Shown in pieces: positions 44,975 to 57,661 of a DNA stretch of 64,000 nucleotides (within the stretch, counting starts at the first letter, position 1; each line of letters begins with the position of its first letter). Source of the DNA: Lepturacanthus savala (lineage: Eukaryota; Chordata; Actinopteri; Scombriformes; Trichiuridae); NCBI GenBank assembly GCA_030544235.1, contig CM060464.1:23799152-23863151 (forward strand). Direction: 5' to 3'. A model generated the notes under the pieces. The model was not told where the DNA came from. It saw only the letters and a program-made list of their open reading frames with translations, and did not search any database. The position numbers and the translations under genes were made by a program.

Positions 44975-47900
44975 AAATGCATCCAGAACCTGAAAAAAAA
45001 TATATCAGTTTATACAGTGCTGTAAACAAATTTACCTTCCTACAAAGAACATAGTGTGCTATGCTCATTCTTCCTTGCCTCTACATCACAAATAGTCCCC
45101 AGCCACTCCACCACTGTGGCTCATAAGGTATTTATTTGGTGGCTAGCATGCAACTGTCAAATAGACAGTGGAGCTTCTGCTCAATGGTTTTATAGCAGGG
45201 GGCGGGTTGGTGCAGAGAGGTGGAGACGTCATAATTTTCACTTGAGCCAAAAAACATCTTCAAATGCAATAGCAAAGTTTCAACCATTAGAGGTCAATAG
45301 GTATGCATATTTATAACAAAATATATAGAATACAAATAATTTGCAATGAAATGTCAAAACTTATTTTATTATATTATTTTTTTTCCCACCAAGACTTGAC
45401 ATTTAATAAAGCAAAATTTTGTGTGTTAAAAGTAGGATGATTATAACCACCCTTCCTTGCACGCAAATTGACTTCCCTCTTCAATTTAGTCCCTGAATTC
45501 CCTCAGCAAGGGAGACAATCACATAACGGGGATGACAATGGCAAAACAGAAGCAACTTTTACATACGTCTACATATGTCATTAGGTATGTTTCATATGAT
45601 GGACTATAAGATACATGCAGACACATTTGTTTGATATTTATACATTGATGTCCATGGTCCCTGAAAAATGTTTGTTTTTTTTCACAGTTGGATGCACTGC
45701 TATGATATGGAGGATTCTTTCATTATTTCTGTCATGCCAGGGACCATTTTCCAGCATTACAATTTTCTGTAGAAGTTTTTGGAAGTCATCCACGCTGTGG
45801 GGAAGGGTGGGCATCTTGCTTCTAATTAGCTTTAGCTAAGTACCACATTTACAGTCATTGTAGTTCAAGCATGTGCTTTTGGTAGTCCACTCTCACGTAG
45901 TACTGAGGAGGTCATAAAAATGTTGAAAACATTGCAATAGCCTACTTTATCTAAATCAATTACAGTTCCAGTGATTTATAAGTTCCAGAATCCACTGCTC
46001 ATAATTCCTAGTAGAAGAAAAAAAAAAGACAAAATACCAGCAAAAGAATGCAAGCAGAGACGAGAACAGGCAGCAAAGTATCTGCACTGCAATAAAGCTG
46101 GAAGTAAAGAGAGCTGCGGGATTAATGGTGTTTGCAAATTATTGATGTTATTGTGTCAGTTTGTAATATTCCTGTGCAAATACAGTATATATCCCGAGTG
46201 GGTGTCTATGTATGTGTGCGTGTATGTGTGTATAACATAAACATGAACTCACTCTAAGCATGAAATAATTTGTGATCAACATCAAAGTGGGTCTTTATTT
46301 TTCTTATCTGTTGCCTACAGGCCTCTAATTATACATTCATGCCTTCATGCACCAAACAGCAAAGTTAGGAATTCAATTTTCTTTCTACAGAGCAACACAC
46401 GCACATACACATACACACATCCCCATTGAGATGTATAGTGAGAAAGGACATGTTCTGGGAATAAAGGAATCCATAGCTCTATTCTATGGAAATTTGCTGA
46501 CAACTCTGTGAAGAATAACAGTCCCTTGATGTAGAAAAATGCCACATGAGTAAAGACCCTTTACACCCAGAGGCGACACTGTGTTCAAGGACAGCAAACA
46601 CAATCGGGACGAAAGCTGACCTGATCGACTAAAAACCTGATAACAGCTCCATGTTAAGATGCCACACAAAACAGATACTTAACAGATTATATTGAAGTAT
46701 TGAAGTCAATAAAAGATGGCTGCCATGATGATACACTTGGTAAATAAAGATTTAAGACAAATTCCTTCTTTAAGATGTGAGCTTACTGTAGAAGTTGTGT
46801 TTTTCTTTCTTAATTTTAAAATGCACATCTTCTATTATACTGCTACACGTCATAGTATAAGCAGGTTCGCTGTTTCTCTGAAGTGATATGTATCTAAAAT
46901 TAAAGTAATCTAATAATTCCAGCATGTAGAGGCTTTTATGTCACAAGTCTAAAACAAATTGCACAATCCAGATCAGAGGGGGAAATCCTATTTCATTGAT
47001 GGGGGGACAATAATGGGAAACTTTACAGAGGGGACATGAAATAAAAAAAAATAAATAAATAAAAATATTGAATACTAATAAACAAATTACATCATTTGTT
47101 AATGATCATTAGGTCTGATCTTAACCAGCAGACTGGTAAAAAGGGGTTGTTTCTGGACACATATTGAATAAGTGGTGTGATAAATGACTTATTGGCTTCT
47201 ACATATTAATTTGATTGGTTTTTGCTAATGATGATTTACTAATGATTTTATGATGTCAAAATTACTTGTTAGGCCATCGGAAAACGGAATCTCGATGAAA
47301 CCACTTTGAGGAATAGGGGGGGTCATAATTTTTTGACAATTAAGAATCACGTTGTTTTACATTGAACAGTGTTTGTGTTGTGCATTGATTTAACATTGCT
47401 TTAATAATCAAAATCATTTTTAATCTATAAAAAAAACAAATAAAAATAAATAGCTGGTGTTGTGTTAACTTATAATTAAGACTACATGTCCACTGTACTA
47501 TTTCCTTCCTTTATTTAGAGGACTATGGTTCTATATTTAAGAAGTAGCTCCAAAGACTAATAATAGTGGCCACATTTTCATTCTCAGGAGAGTAGTTTTG
47601 TGTAAGGCAGACATCACTGAGTATGCACAAGGGCACTGTTCTTTTACAGACTTTTGCTATCACAACCACTTGACTTTGTGAGCTTCTCTGAGTCATTTAC
47701 TATCTCTCTGTATAAAAGACAGTTCTCTTTCTATCTATCTGGCCTTTGTTCATTTAAGTGACTCTAGACTTGGGGCTGGTGTTTTGCTGGAGACCCCAGT
47801 AAATTCATGTTTTTCTTGCATTATTTTGGTCCGGACTAATCCTTCTACATTCACGACACCTATTTGCATCTAGATCAGTTTATTGCCATTTTGAATGCCG

Positions 47901-48606
47901 CCCAAGGCTATTATTTTGTCAATCCGATTTTGAACAATATTTAATAAATTTGCGACCTTGATATTTCTTACAGTTTTTCTATAGATTGGGCTATTTTTCT
48001 ACAAAGAGAGACTTTGACTGTGTCTCAGATATGCCATTATTAGATGCCATGAATCTTGTCATCTTGTTAACTGTATCTTTAATAGTACTAAGTTACAATG
48101 AATTCTGGGAAACTTGAGTTTAACCCAATGACAGTTTGAGCTTCAGTAGCAAAGAGCAGCAGAGCTGTTTCTGAACCTCCCTGATAGGTCCATGCCTGAG
48201 CAGCGGGTGCCAGCAGGTGCCAGGGGATCTCCAGTAATGGCGTGGGTGCAGCTCATCAGCACCCACTGTACACCTGCAGCTGCAGTCAGAGCTACAGTTC
48301 ACAGAGCTCCGGTTAACATTTCACCTTAACTCCATGTATAAAAAAGGTTTTAATTGCTGATAATTTAAATGCATTTTGTTAGCCCACTCTTCTAATCAGC
48401 TGCCCCTCTATTTTAAAAACTTAACATTTTGTTAATTTATGACTTTACTTTTCAATCCTGCATATTCATTTCAAAATATATTCACTCTGCGCAATTGCTT
48501 GCTAAATCTTTCAATGAATTCTTTACAGGTAACTCTCAGGTTCATTCTCACAATACAAGACACTGTTATCCTTCATACTCCCTTTTGCTGTACCACACTA
48601 CACAAT

Positions 48607-48638
<32 letters not shown>

Positions 48639-49854
48639 CACAGAAAGTAATTAACCTTCGAGAGATTCAATACCTTGGAATTCACATTTTTATTTGATGA
48701 TTATATCTACATCTTTGATTAATTTTAAGTTTAGACTAAAGTTCTATCTAACAAACAAGACTATAGCTTCTACTTAATCAGGTTCACTTCACTCTTCACT
48801 CTTAATTTTATACTGACTGTGTTATAATAAGATATGTGTAGTTATGTTGTTGTTGTTTGTCCTGATAAAAGATCAAATACGAAAATACAAAATAACTGCA
48901 GGAACAGACAGTCAGAGATAAAGATAGGACGAACCCCGAAGAGGGTCAGTTCTGCAATAATGGCCCAGCAGCATTCACCTCACATCTGGAATTCCTCATG
49001 TGGAATCTTTATAGTTTTTTGTTTGTTTTTTTTGCATGTATGTTCCTTGCTGTTAATAAACATGCACCTTTCAGGCCTTATTTAAAGCCTGGTGGCTCAC
49101 TATATGCTCTAATGAAGTGTCAAACAGTGTTTTATTCTGATGTCTATCTGGAAGACTAAGATTGATTATTATCTTAACTTGGTCTCCAGCACCTATCCTG
49201 ATCCTAAACAAGGTTGGAGGGCTCTAAAGTGCAAAAAAACAATAAAATAAATAAATAATAATTCAGTCATCTCTTTACTCACTATCATCAACTTTAACAA
49301 TCTATTGTTTTGTGCTTTTTGGTATAAAAGGTTTTGAGCAGTCAGAACTAGTTTTGTTATATTTGTTTGCCTTTGCTGGCAACTTCCTTTTGTTGTCCCT
49401 TCCATTCTGTGCCCCTGTGATTTAGTTGCATTTATCTATGATTTACAAATAGAGACACCTTTATTTTGCCACATCTGTTGTGACGGTATAAGTCTATCCG
49501 TGATTGTGTGTTACTGTCCTTCTGCAACCAGAGTTCTGCAATGCAAAGTTTTTTACTCTATTTTACCATTTTTAACCCAAGGTGGGACATTTTAACCACC
49601 TTTTTTGAAGCAATCATTTCAACCCAAAAAATCCAGCATTGATGTTGTTGGGCGCCATAGCTACTCCTAAACTGAATCCTAGCATCCCTAAAATATGAGG
49701 TTTTTATTTTATTTTTTAACGAGCTAGAAAGTTGTAAAAAACATCCAGTACTTAGTTGAAACATAATATTTTAACAGCAAACATAGCTTGTAGATTGTAA
49801 CATTTCCTATAGAATAAACAGAGGAAAAAAAAAAAGTTTTCTCTGAAAACTCTT
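44975..49854. other. Unassigned AT-rich DNA
   Basis: About 4.9 kb in which I recognise no gene. 47640-47866 has a TATAAAAG-type motif and other LTR-like features, but no second boundary. 48120-48310 is less AT-rich with several CAGCTG-like words. A 30-base T run is at 48609-48638. Confidence 0.45.
48609..48638. repeat. Poly(T) tract, 30 bases
   Basis: Thirty consecutive T followed by CACAG. It resembles a splice acceptor by chance; no coding sequence follows. Confidence 0.97.
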
Positions 49855-49991
49855 CTCTGGAGTCTTCTCCTGGCTCCCTCAGTGGCTCATCAACAAAGCT
49901 CAGCTCTGTTCTTCTGCTCCCCACAGCAGATGAAGCTGCAGGCCAGAAGCCTCCAGCAGCTCTCTGCTCTCAAGGCATCTCTCAGAAGCAG
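49855..49991 (+). repeat. Unidentified dispersed repeat, copy 1
   Basis: About 137 bp that matches 63387-63523 in reverse orientation. Shared words include GGAGTCTTCT, CAGTGGCTCATCAACA, AGCTCTGTTC, CAGGCCAGAAGC and AAGGCATCTCTCAGAA. It translates on the plus strand as QWLIN-like and ALKASLR stretches in both copies, so it may be a fragment of a transposon gene. The family is unknown to me. Confidence 0.75.
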
Positions 49992-50281
49992 AAGGCTGTT
50001 GAACTTTGTTAATGTGTTTAGATTTAGGCTTCAGTGTGTTATGGTTTGTTCATTGTGAGGAGGTTAAATCTGATGTTAATGACCCAACCCTGCATGCATA
50101 CTAACGTCTCTTTAACATGGCATGTTAAAACACACACAGGGATTTCAGAGAATATTCACACCCACACAGTTTGCATGGTTAATTGTCCATTTTGCCTTTG
50201 TCTTTCACAGACAAGGAGTCACACACAGAGCCTGAGAATAAAGAACAGCCACCATGGCAGCCATCTTTGTAGTTCTTTCAC

Positions 50282-50285
<4 letters not shown>

Positions 50286-50344
<59 letters not shown>
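50286..50344. repeat. (CA)29 microsatellite
   Basis: Uninterrupted CA repeat of about 59 bp. Confidence 0.97.
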
Positions 50345-50347
<3 letters not shown>

Positions 50348-50431
50348 TACAATGTCTCTATGATCCTCTTGCTCTTTGTTGCCTTTTCAGGTCAAGTCAA
50401 TTTTATTTATAATGCCAAGACACAATAAACA

Positions 50432-50433
<2 letters not shown>

Positions 50434-50489
<56 letters not shown>
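50434..50489. repeat. (CA)28 microsatellite
   Basis: Second large CA array, about 90 bp after the first and in the same sense. The spacer is unique sequence, so this is a compound locus. Confidence 0.97.
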
Positions 50490-50492
<3 letters not shown>

Positions 50493-52473
50493 TTGTACCA
50501 ATTAGAAGCAATTAGAGTAACACATGCTGTATCATTAATGTTGTACAACAACAATGTATGCCAACCTGTCCTTTGAACACAGAATGCTTCAACCCTTACT
50601 AGCTATTAGTAAGATGGTCTATTTTTTAATAAATAAACAATTATTTCAGATAATTTTTTGGTTCTTTTTGATAGCCATTGTCATTTGAATATTTAGCAAA
50701 AGATGCTACATTTTATCATTGCCACGAGTGATGCAGGCACTACAGGGGCTATAAGTATTTCTGAAAAAAATGTTTTGCTTTTCTTTGATAAATGTGGGAA
50801 TGGAATTGCAATACAATGTACAAAACAGTGTACATTATCTTGCCTGGCAGGCCTGTTGTGGTCTCAGCACCCCTAAACCTCTGATTCTAGAATCTCCCCT
50901 GATCTCTTGTGATGGCTCAATTTCACCCAGTGCTCTGTTAGCTTTAGCTACTACCTTTACATTTTTAACCCGTTTTCAGAGACAGTTTGACAACCTGGAT
51001 ATATCCTTCATACATATATGATTGACCTTTCAGTCTGCTTCTCTTTTAAATCATCTCTTACCTTTTTTTTTTTTTTTTTCTTTTCCAAAAAATAGATCGT
51101 ATTTGTTCATGGAGTCAGTGACAGTGATGGCTCTATGCTAGCTACAACAGTTTGTGACATGGTTCAATGTTGGTTTTGCGCATGAGATTTGATGACATTA
51201 AGAAATATATAGAAAAACATCTGGCAAATCAATCCAATACAGGCTGTTCGCTGGACATGGAAACGGACACGATTACACACACGCACCTACACACACGCAC
51301 ACACGTCTGAACTTTTTTCCCAAATTGAGAGAGACATTTTTGACTCAATGACGCACTTGATTTCCCCACTAATGACCATGTCAATATATCTCTTAAAAGC
51401 ATCTGACAAAGCTAATGAAGCCTCAATACACTCCCTTACTGTCCAGATCCTGCCATTGAAAATCTATGGGCATTGATGAAAGCATGAATACTGATGGATT
51501 CCTGTCCTTCCCTGTCATACTCTCCCTTCCATCATTTCATTTGCGAGCAGTGAGACGGCTGATTTTGGTGCCTGTTTCTCTCACTTTGTACATCACTCTA
51601 CTCTCATCGTGTCATGTTCACATTTGTGTAGATTGAAGACATGTAATTCAGTAAAATTCAATCCTTACAAAATCCTTAAAAAAAAAAAAAAAAAAAGACA
51701 AAGAATTCATAAATATGATGGTGTCAAAGAGTAAATGCTTTCTGACTACATCCGTGCCCTTGTAACAGAATGCAAGATTTCTATGTGGTACTCCGTTGGC
51801 AAAGGATTACCTGCCTCTCAGTATAAAAAAACTAAAATGCAGTCCTTCTGTCCATGACTGCAAAAAACAGTGGCTCATCACCAAGTATCTTTTTTTCTTT
51901 TTTTTTCTGTTGTGATCTCCTCATCCAGGAGCTGTGACTCTGGATCTTCTACATTTGTAGAACAACCTGGTCCCATCCCAGACTGTCAAATAACTCCCTT
52001 TTGTAATGACTATGAGTCCGATACTGCAAACACAGACATAGACACGACCCTCAGGCACCGATATAAATACGGACCTACCACTTTCATTTATTTTTTTTAT
52101 TTATTTATTTTATTTTTATGCAACAATCAGTAAATTGACATGACACTCAAGGAAATCCAATTAGTATGTTAGTCTGTCTATGGTAGGATTATTTAAATGC
52201 ATGAATATGCCTTAGTGAGATTGAAGTCGGCCTGCATTGGACTTCTCATAGTCAAATTCACCCACCAAGATAATGCAATTGAAATTAGATTTTCTCCAAC
52301 ATCTCCTTAGTCGGACTGAAGCTGGATAATGCATGAGCATCTATGGGAAACTGAGACATGGACAGAAGTCCGACTAGATGGAAAAAATCTCATTTTGAGT
52401 ATCAACCTGCAATACTCAATAAGTTTTCCACTGGATCCATTGGTTTTTCAGGGATAACAAGAGAAAATGCAGC

Positions 52474-52477
<4 letters not shown>

Positions 52478-52548
<71 letters not shown>
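52478..52548. repeat. (TA)35 microsatellite
   Basis: Uninterrupted TA repeat of about 71 bp. Confidence 0.97.
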
Positions 52549-52552
<4 letters not shown>

Positions 52553-52994
52553 ATACTTTTTTTTCATTGGCCTGTAGTGCTCCAACAGAAAACAGTGAAT
52601 CACATGTAATTGATCTCGATTGATCTGTTCTAGAAGAAACAACTTCAAGTAGAAAAAGAGGTGGAGGAAAATGTTGTTTGCTGTATCAAAAGTCTCATCA
52701 ATCTCTTAGACACCACTATGGTAGACCTCAAACTCATTTCTGACGTGTCAGGATCGTGCAGGGATGTCAAGCTCAATTTCAAATAGGGCCACGTCAGTGT
52801 TAGGGTTTCTCTCAAAGGCCCAGTTGTAAAGATTACAGAAATGGATCTACTTGTGATCATATTAGATAATTGCCTCTTTATTGATAATCATGTGTGAATA
52901 ATTATAAGTAATAAGCAACTAGTTGCCTGTGACAATTTGGTGACAATTTAATTCTTTTAATAGAAGAAAAAAATGTGCAGACATAGAAATTTAT

Positions 52995-53036
52995 CTTATA
53001 TTGCTGTTATGATTTTAGTCATAACAGCAATATAAG
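52995..53036. repeat. Perfect hairpin, 18-bp arms and 6-base loop
   Basis: CTTATATTGCTGTTATGA (52995-53012) is exactly complementary to 53019-53036, around the loop TTTTAG. Outside the arms pairing stops after one possible T-G pair. Directly after it a 12-mer (GAAATGCTGCAG) is tandemly duplicated at 53037-53060. No transposon termini surround it. It could be a very young small palindrome formed by template switching, or the core of a lost inverted-repeat element. It is rather short for a typical microRNA precursor. Confidence 0.92.
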
Positions 53037-53060
53037 GAAATGCTGCAGGAAATGCTGCAG
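53037..53060. repeat. 12-bp tandem duplication next to the hairpin
   Basis: GAAATGCTGCAG occurs twice head to tail, starting at the base after the hairpin. Confidence 0.95.
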
Positions 53061-53061
53061 G

Positions 53062-53996
53062 AAAATCATTGCAAAAACTCAGTCAATAATTTCCTGATAG
53101 CCACTATTAAAAATGTTTATGTATTCACTGCATTTTCAGCAAGTGGAATGGTGGTTTATTTTGTGTTGCTATGTGATTATTGAATATATTGCAGAGAAAG
53201 AACATGAAAGTCATGAATGAATGTGAATTTCAAAAAAGGAAAAGAAAAAATAGAAAATTTCCTGTTTGAAACTTTCCTGTTTTGTGGCCAATCAAGAATA
53301 GATTTCGGAGTTAACAAAGTGTGCTTGAATGCACCTTGAACATGTTGACTCAACAGTCAACGGTTTGACTCCATTAAGTTTAAACATTTACTTACTTCCC
53401 TATCTCTCATTAAATCAAACAAGTTTGTGCAAGCTTTCAGTTGCCATGTAAAATGAGTTGCTGGGCCAGAATCAGAATCGAGCCTTAGTAGGAAACAAAA
53501 ACTCCTTAATAGTGGAGGCATATTTTCCCTCTCATTGTTAATTTTGCAGTCACTTACTGCATCTTGTAAAAGACCCTGACCCCCTCTTGACTCCTGACCC
53601 TGGTAGGAACATACGGTATACACCAGAACACATCTCTCTACATTAATCAAATGTCACTAAGCAGGTCCTTTCTGTGTGTCAACTCGAGAGACTTTCCTGA
53701 CAGCCATTCTTCTCAATTAGCTATGTGACTATGTCTAATCAACACTGGCCACAATTAGACCAGTGTTTGAACTTTGGCCTCAAACACATCCATCTTGCTA
53801 AATTTTCCTGAACGGGACAAGCAATGAACAAATGGAAATCAATAGGTGCACTGATCAATTTCACAGCAGGCATGCATACAGCGCACACATTTATGTGTCC
53901 CTGCTAATGAGGATTGCCATCAAATGGCTGCTTGTGAAGCTGTTTTTTGCCTTTCAGTCAGCACAAGCTGTCAATCATTTAGAATAGGTTTAAAAT
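53062..53996. other. Unassigned DNA
   Basis: No gene or named repeat recognised. The 97-codon minus frame at 53357-53650 is featureless. Confidence 0.5.
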
Positions 53997-53997
53997 C

Positions 53998-54440
53998 AAT
54001 TAAAGCTGCAGGAAGCGATGAATGGGTCCTCGCACGTCTGAGTAGGTAGTGGCATGAGGCAGTTTGGGTGATATGCAGTCCGAGGGTTCTTAACATGGGC
54101 AGGTGGATGTGTTGAAGCCTGTACGCTCATCTGACTTTGTGCAAAGAAGTTAAATATTACTGATGGTGTGGACTATATACTATGGCAGAGAACAGCAATT
54201 GTTTACACGTTGTTCATCATGTGTAGACCACACATGGATTTTGCATGATGTTTGCTAAATTACACTAACTTCCTGTTCCCAGTAGGGGGGGGATATAATT
54301 TGAACTTAATATTTTTGACTTCATTTTTTAATAACCAGTTGTTGTACGTGTGTTCAGGGCAAGTCACTTATGAAGCATGAGGGATTTGATACAGATTGGA
54401 CAAAGTCTGTTGCATCAAATTCATTGCTTCAGCATGGGCA
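53998..54440. repeat. Common teleost dispersed repeat fragment (class not assigned)
   Basis: Starts with TTAAAGCTGCAGGAAGCGAT and GGGTCCTCGCACG and later has CTTCCTGTTCCCAGTAGGGG. From memory these words mark a dispersed repeat frequent in teleost genomes, where they are spaced in a similar way. I cannot assign a class and give the limits only roughly. A related piece occurs at 57090. Confidence 0.45.
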
Positions 54441-54484
54441 CACACTTAAGTGAAAACTCACAATTCTGATAACTTTTCATCATG

Positions 54485-54875
54485 TAGGTAGATGGATAGA
54501 TGGATGGACAGACAGAGACATGTATTGTGCCATGGCAACCACCAACAAACAAAAAGGCTCATAGGATGGATGGATAAATGTTTCACGTGATGGCGGCCAA
54601 CTGGAGACACAAAACAGAAAGACAGACAGATTTACATACAAAATGTGTTTGAAAATGGACAGGTGGAAAAATAAATGTGGGTTTGATTGACAGATAAATG
54701 GATGGATGTACATATACATACATATTTGTTTCATGTCACAGTGGCAAAGCAACACAAAATGTGATTGAATTAATTAAAATGGCACTTATTATAGATGGAT
54801 AGAGAGATGGATAGATGGATATATACCTATACATACAAATGTCACTGTGGTTCTGGAGACAGATGGATAGACCAA
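54485..54875. repeat. Degenerate (GATA/GATG)n-type tetranucleotide tracts
   Basis: Clusters of GATGGATAGATGGATG at 54488-54515, 54566-54580 and 54700-54820, with GACAGACAGA segments between them. The intervening DNA repeats TTTCA-TG and ACACAAA-TG phrases (near 54580-54620 and 54730-54760), suggesting a degenerate higher-order unit. Confidence 0.75.
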
Positions 54876-54879
54876 TGAA

Positions 54880-57060
54880 GCAGATGACAGACAGACTGAA
54901 AGACATATAAATAATTAATAAGGAGAAATATACTCACAAAAAGTTTGTGTACAGACATAAAGCATCACATTTTAAATGTGTTGGGTGTCTGATGGTGTCA
55001 GTCCTGAACTGCTTGCAAGACAGAACAACAGATAATCTAATTTTCACATCATCTTGTGAACTTCACTTCCTCATAAATTTCAAAAACACAATTTCAATAA
55101 TATGTGAGATATCAAAGGAAGTGAAGTGGTTTCAATGATGCTGAGACATCAGATGCTGTAGCCATTTCCTTCTACTTCCACTTCTACCTGCTGGTTTCAA
55201 TGTAACACAGAAAGCTGTCTATTCTTTTTAAAGTAACTCTCATTATCGTCAACACAGTCCTGCTGGAGAATCTAGTGAAGGGCAATCATAAATAACAGTA
55301 TGATAAAGAACAATTAACATGAGATGAGAGAGGACCTCCCTGCTTATTAACCAAAGTTAGTAACCAACAATAACCACTTTTACTAAATAAATTTAAAACT
55401 TAGAAGCAAAAATAAACAATAAAACAAATCAGAGCAAGAAGAGAAAATATATCATATAAAGGAGAAACATGTTATTTGTTTTTTCTAAATGTCTTGAATG
55501 TTGTTTTGGGTAAATTCTATGAAATTTATTATCAATTTAAATCTGTCAGTGAAAACCTCATGATATAGTATTGTCTATATTTTTAAATATGCTGCTAAAT
55601 TGGTGTCTGTGCCCAAATACTGTAAATCATTACTCACTTAAGTACTTCATACATTGATTTTGTAATGTTGGACCAATCTCCTGTTTTCAAAAAAATCATC
55701 ACATTCTTTGAAGCCTCAGAAGATAAATCCTCCATCCTGTTAATCAATTGTTAGACCTATACAAAACCTGTTTCTGTTTCCCGGTTTGCTGATTGAGATG
55801 TAAAATCTTTGTACCTGATCATCATTCTAATATTGATCAAAGCTCAATAAAGTAAAGGTTTGGTAGATAAATATATATACATATATAAATACAGATGCAG
55901 GGCTATGGTGTTTCAAGTTAACCATGTGGTGGCTATTCAATGCATATCAATCCTAGGATTCAGTTCAGTTATTCTTCAGTTCAGTTAAGTTGTTATTTTG
56001 CACTAGCATTAGCAATATGGTCAACAGAATACAAACATTTGTAGTTGTGCATACTGTTTGTTCTTACTTTAAATAAAGTTCCATCTTCTATTATAGTAGT
56101 CCTGGATCTCGGCCTGCATCTTCACCACTTGAAGGCTATATTTTGTTCTCAGCTTGAAATTCTGTCAGGTTTAACTTCTGTCCACAATGTTGAGCTCAAA
56201 ACATGGATAGCAGCTTCTTTTCCTTTGCTGCAGTTGTGATGAAATGCTGCTTGTGTTGTCACCATTAGGTTTTCACATTCATTTCATCACTTGTTCCTAT
56301 TGTTCTTCAAATTCCAGAAGAGAAGGTTTGACAGTTTGCTTCTGAGGATGGTATCATCTTCGGGTATCTGTGAAGTATTTCCTTCAGTATCAACATGTAA
56401 AGCTCAGAGAAAGCAAACTGCAGTTGGACATGAATAGTTTATCATGTGGGACTGAAAAGTCCATTAAATGTGAACTTCAACTTCAAAAAGTGACTTCCTG
56501 TGTAGCAGGTGGGACCTAAATCATCAGGCTCATTTGGGATGAATTGCGCCTCGCCTGCAAAGTAGATGAGAGCAGGCGGCAGCAGGAGGGGGCGGTGAAG
56601 ACACACTGCAGTGAAGTTGGACATTATCCAGCCACCTTCAGGATATACAGGAAGTCACAGATATATTTACATCCTGTTTGATCCATATGTCTCTGCTAGT
56701 AGTTTGCGGAAGACAGATAGTTAAGGCTCTGTGTCTTGTGCTATAAATCTATAATAAATAAGCAAAAAGAATAAATTCTACAAAAATAGACGAAGAAAGA
56801 CAACAACATGTAAAAAGTAAACAACAAAATAATTTCATTTAGATGTTCAATTGAATCCTTTAATCCAAAATGGTGTTTTATTGGGTTATTATTCTGCTTC
56901 AAGTCTGTCTTAAGTTGATGATGGTGAATTAATGTCCTTTTTTCCAGCTGTTAACTTGTTTTTCTTAACCACCTACCATCATGGCAACCAGTAATAACTT
57001 ATTCATCTCCAAAGTCAGAAGGTGATTCAGAGTGATATAAAGTCTATGTGAAAATCATAC
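54880..57060. other. Unassigned DNA
   Basis: No gene recognised. 56500-56640 is a less AT-rich, CpG-containing island among AT-rich sequence and may be a fragment of a dispersed repeat. Confidence 0.45.
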
Positions 57061-57089
57061 AACTAGTTCTTTCAAATATATGAAAATCA

Positions 57090-57200
57090 CAAAAAACCTG
57101 TCTTTTGATTCAAGATGGCTCACTTCCTGTTGGTAAGAGTATTGGTCCATTGGGCCATTTTGCCACACCCATTAATGCAAACCATTTTTTTTTTTTTTTA
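57090..57200. repeat. Teleost dispersed repeat fragment, same family as 53998 (tentative)
   Basis: CAAGATGGCTCACTTCCTGT and the following TTGGTCCAT..GGGCCATTTTG words resemble an inner part of the dispersed repeat noted at 53998. Assignment is from memory. Confidence 0.35.
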
Positions 57201-57661
57201 TTACCAGGTCTGGCTTGCATGCAATGTTTGGTGACTTTTGGGGTATGTTAACAGGATAAAAAATTTTGAGAGCATGAAGAAAAAAAAGAGAATCCTTACA
57301 GATGCAATCGCTTCACTGATGCAACATGATGCACATCTAGACCTGTCTTCATTGTGACAGCAATTAATGATAGTATTTTTTGTAACATTCCACTTTGGTT
57401 CTCGCTGTTTTGAAATTAAACCACTAATAAAACATCTCAACACAAAAAGTCCAATTTAGGAAATAACTCTTCCTTAAGCCTAAATTGAGGTAGAGGCTCC
57501 TTTCATTTCACCCCTACCTTTTTCTGCATATACCAATCATGAAAAAAATAATGGTGATTTATCTTGCATGTGCCTCTAATTTGTCTGAAAAACCTGCGTC
57601 GCATATGTAATTTAGTTCTAATTTACTACTAACTGAAAGTTGGACCCTATGGAATCTGTGT

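Larger units (their letters stand above)
49992..52477. other. Unassigned DNA with two large (CA)n arrays
   Basis: No gene recognised. Apart from the (CA)n arrays there is a T run at 51063-51079 and an A run at 51678-51696. Confidence 0.5.

Noticed and set aside
47640..47866. LTR-like stretch with a TATAAAAG-type motif and a CGACA-like end
   Set aside because: I found no TG start with a matching flanking duplication and no polyadenylation signal in the right place, so I do not call it an LTR.
48601..48660. T30 followed by CACAG as a splice acceptor
   Set aside because: No coding frame follows; the T run is a simple repeat.
52995..53036. Hairpin as a microRNA gene
   Set aside because: The 18-bp arms with a 6-base loop are shorter than normal precursors. 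I kept it as a structural finding only.
54480..54755. 91-codon minus frame over the GATA/GATG tract
   Set aside because: It is a translation of tetranucleotide repeats (repeated Pro-Ser/His words).
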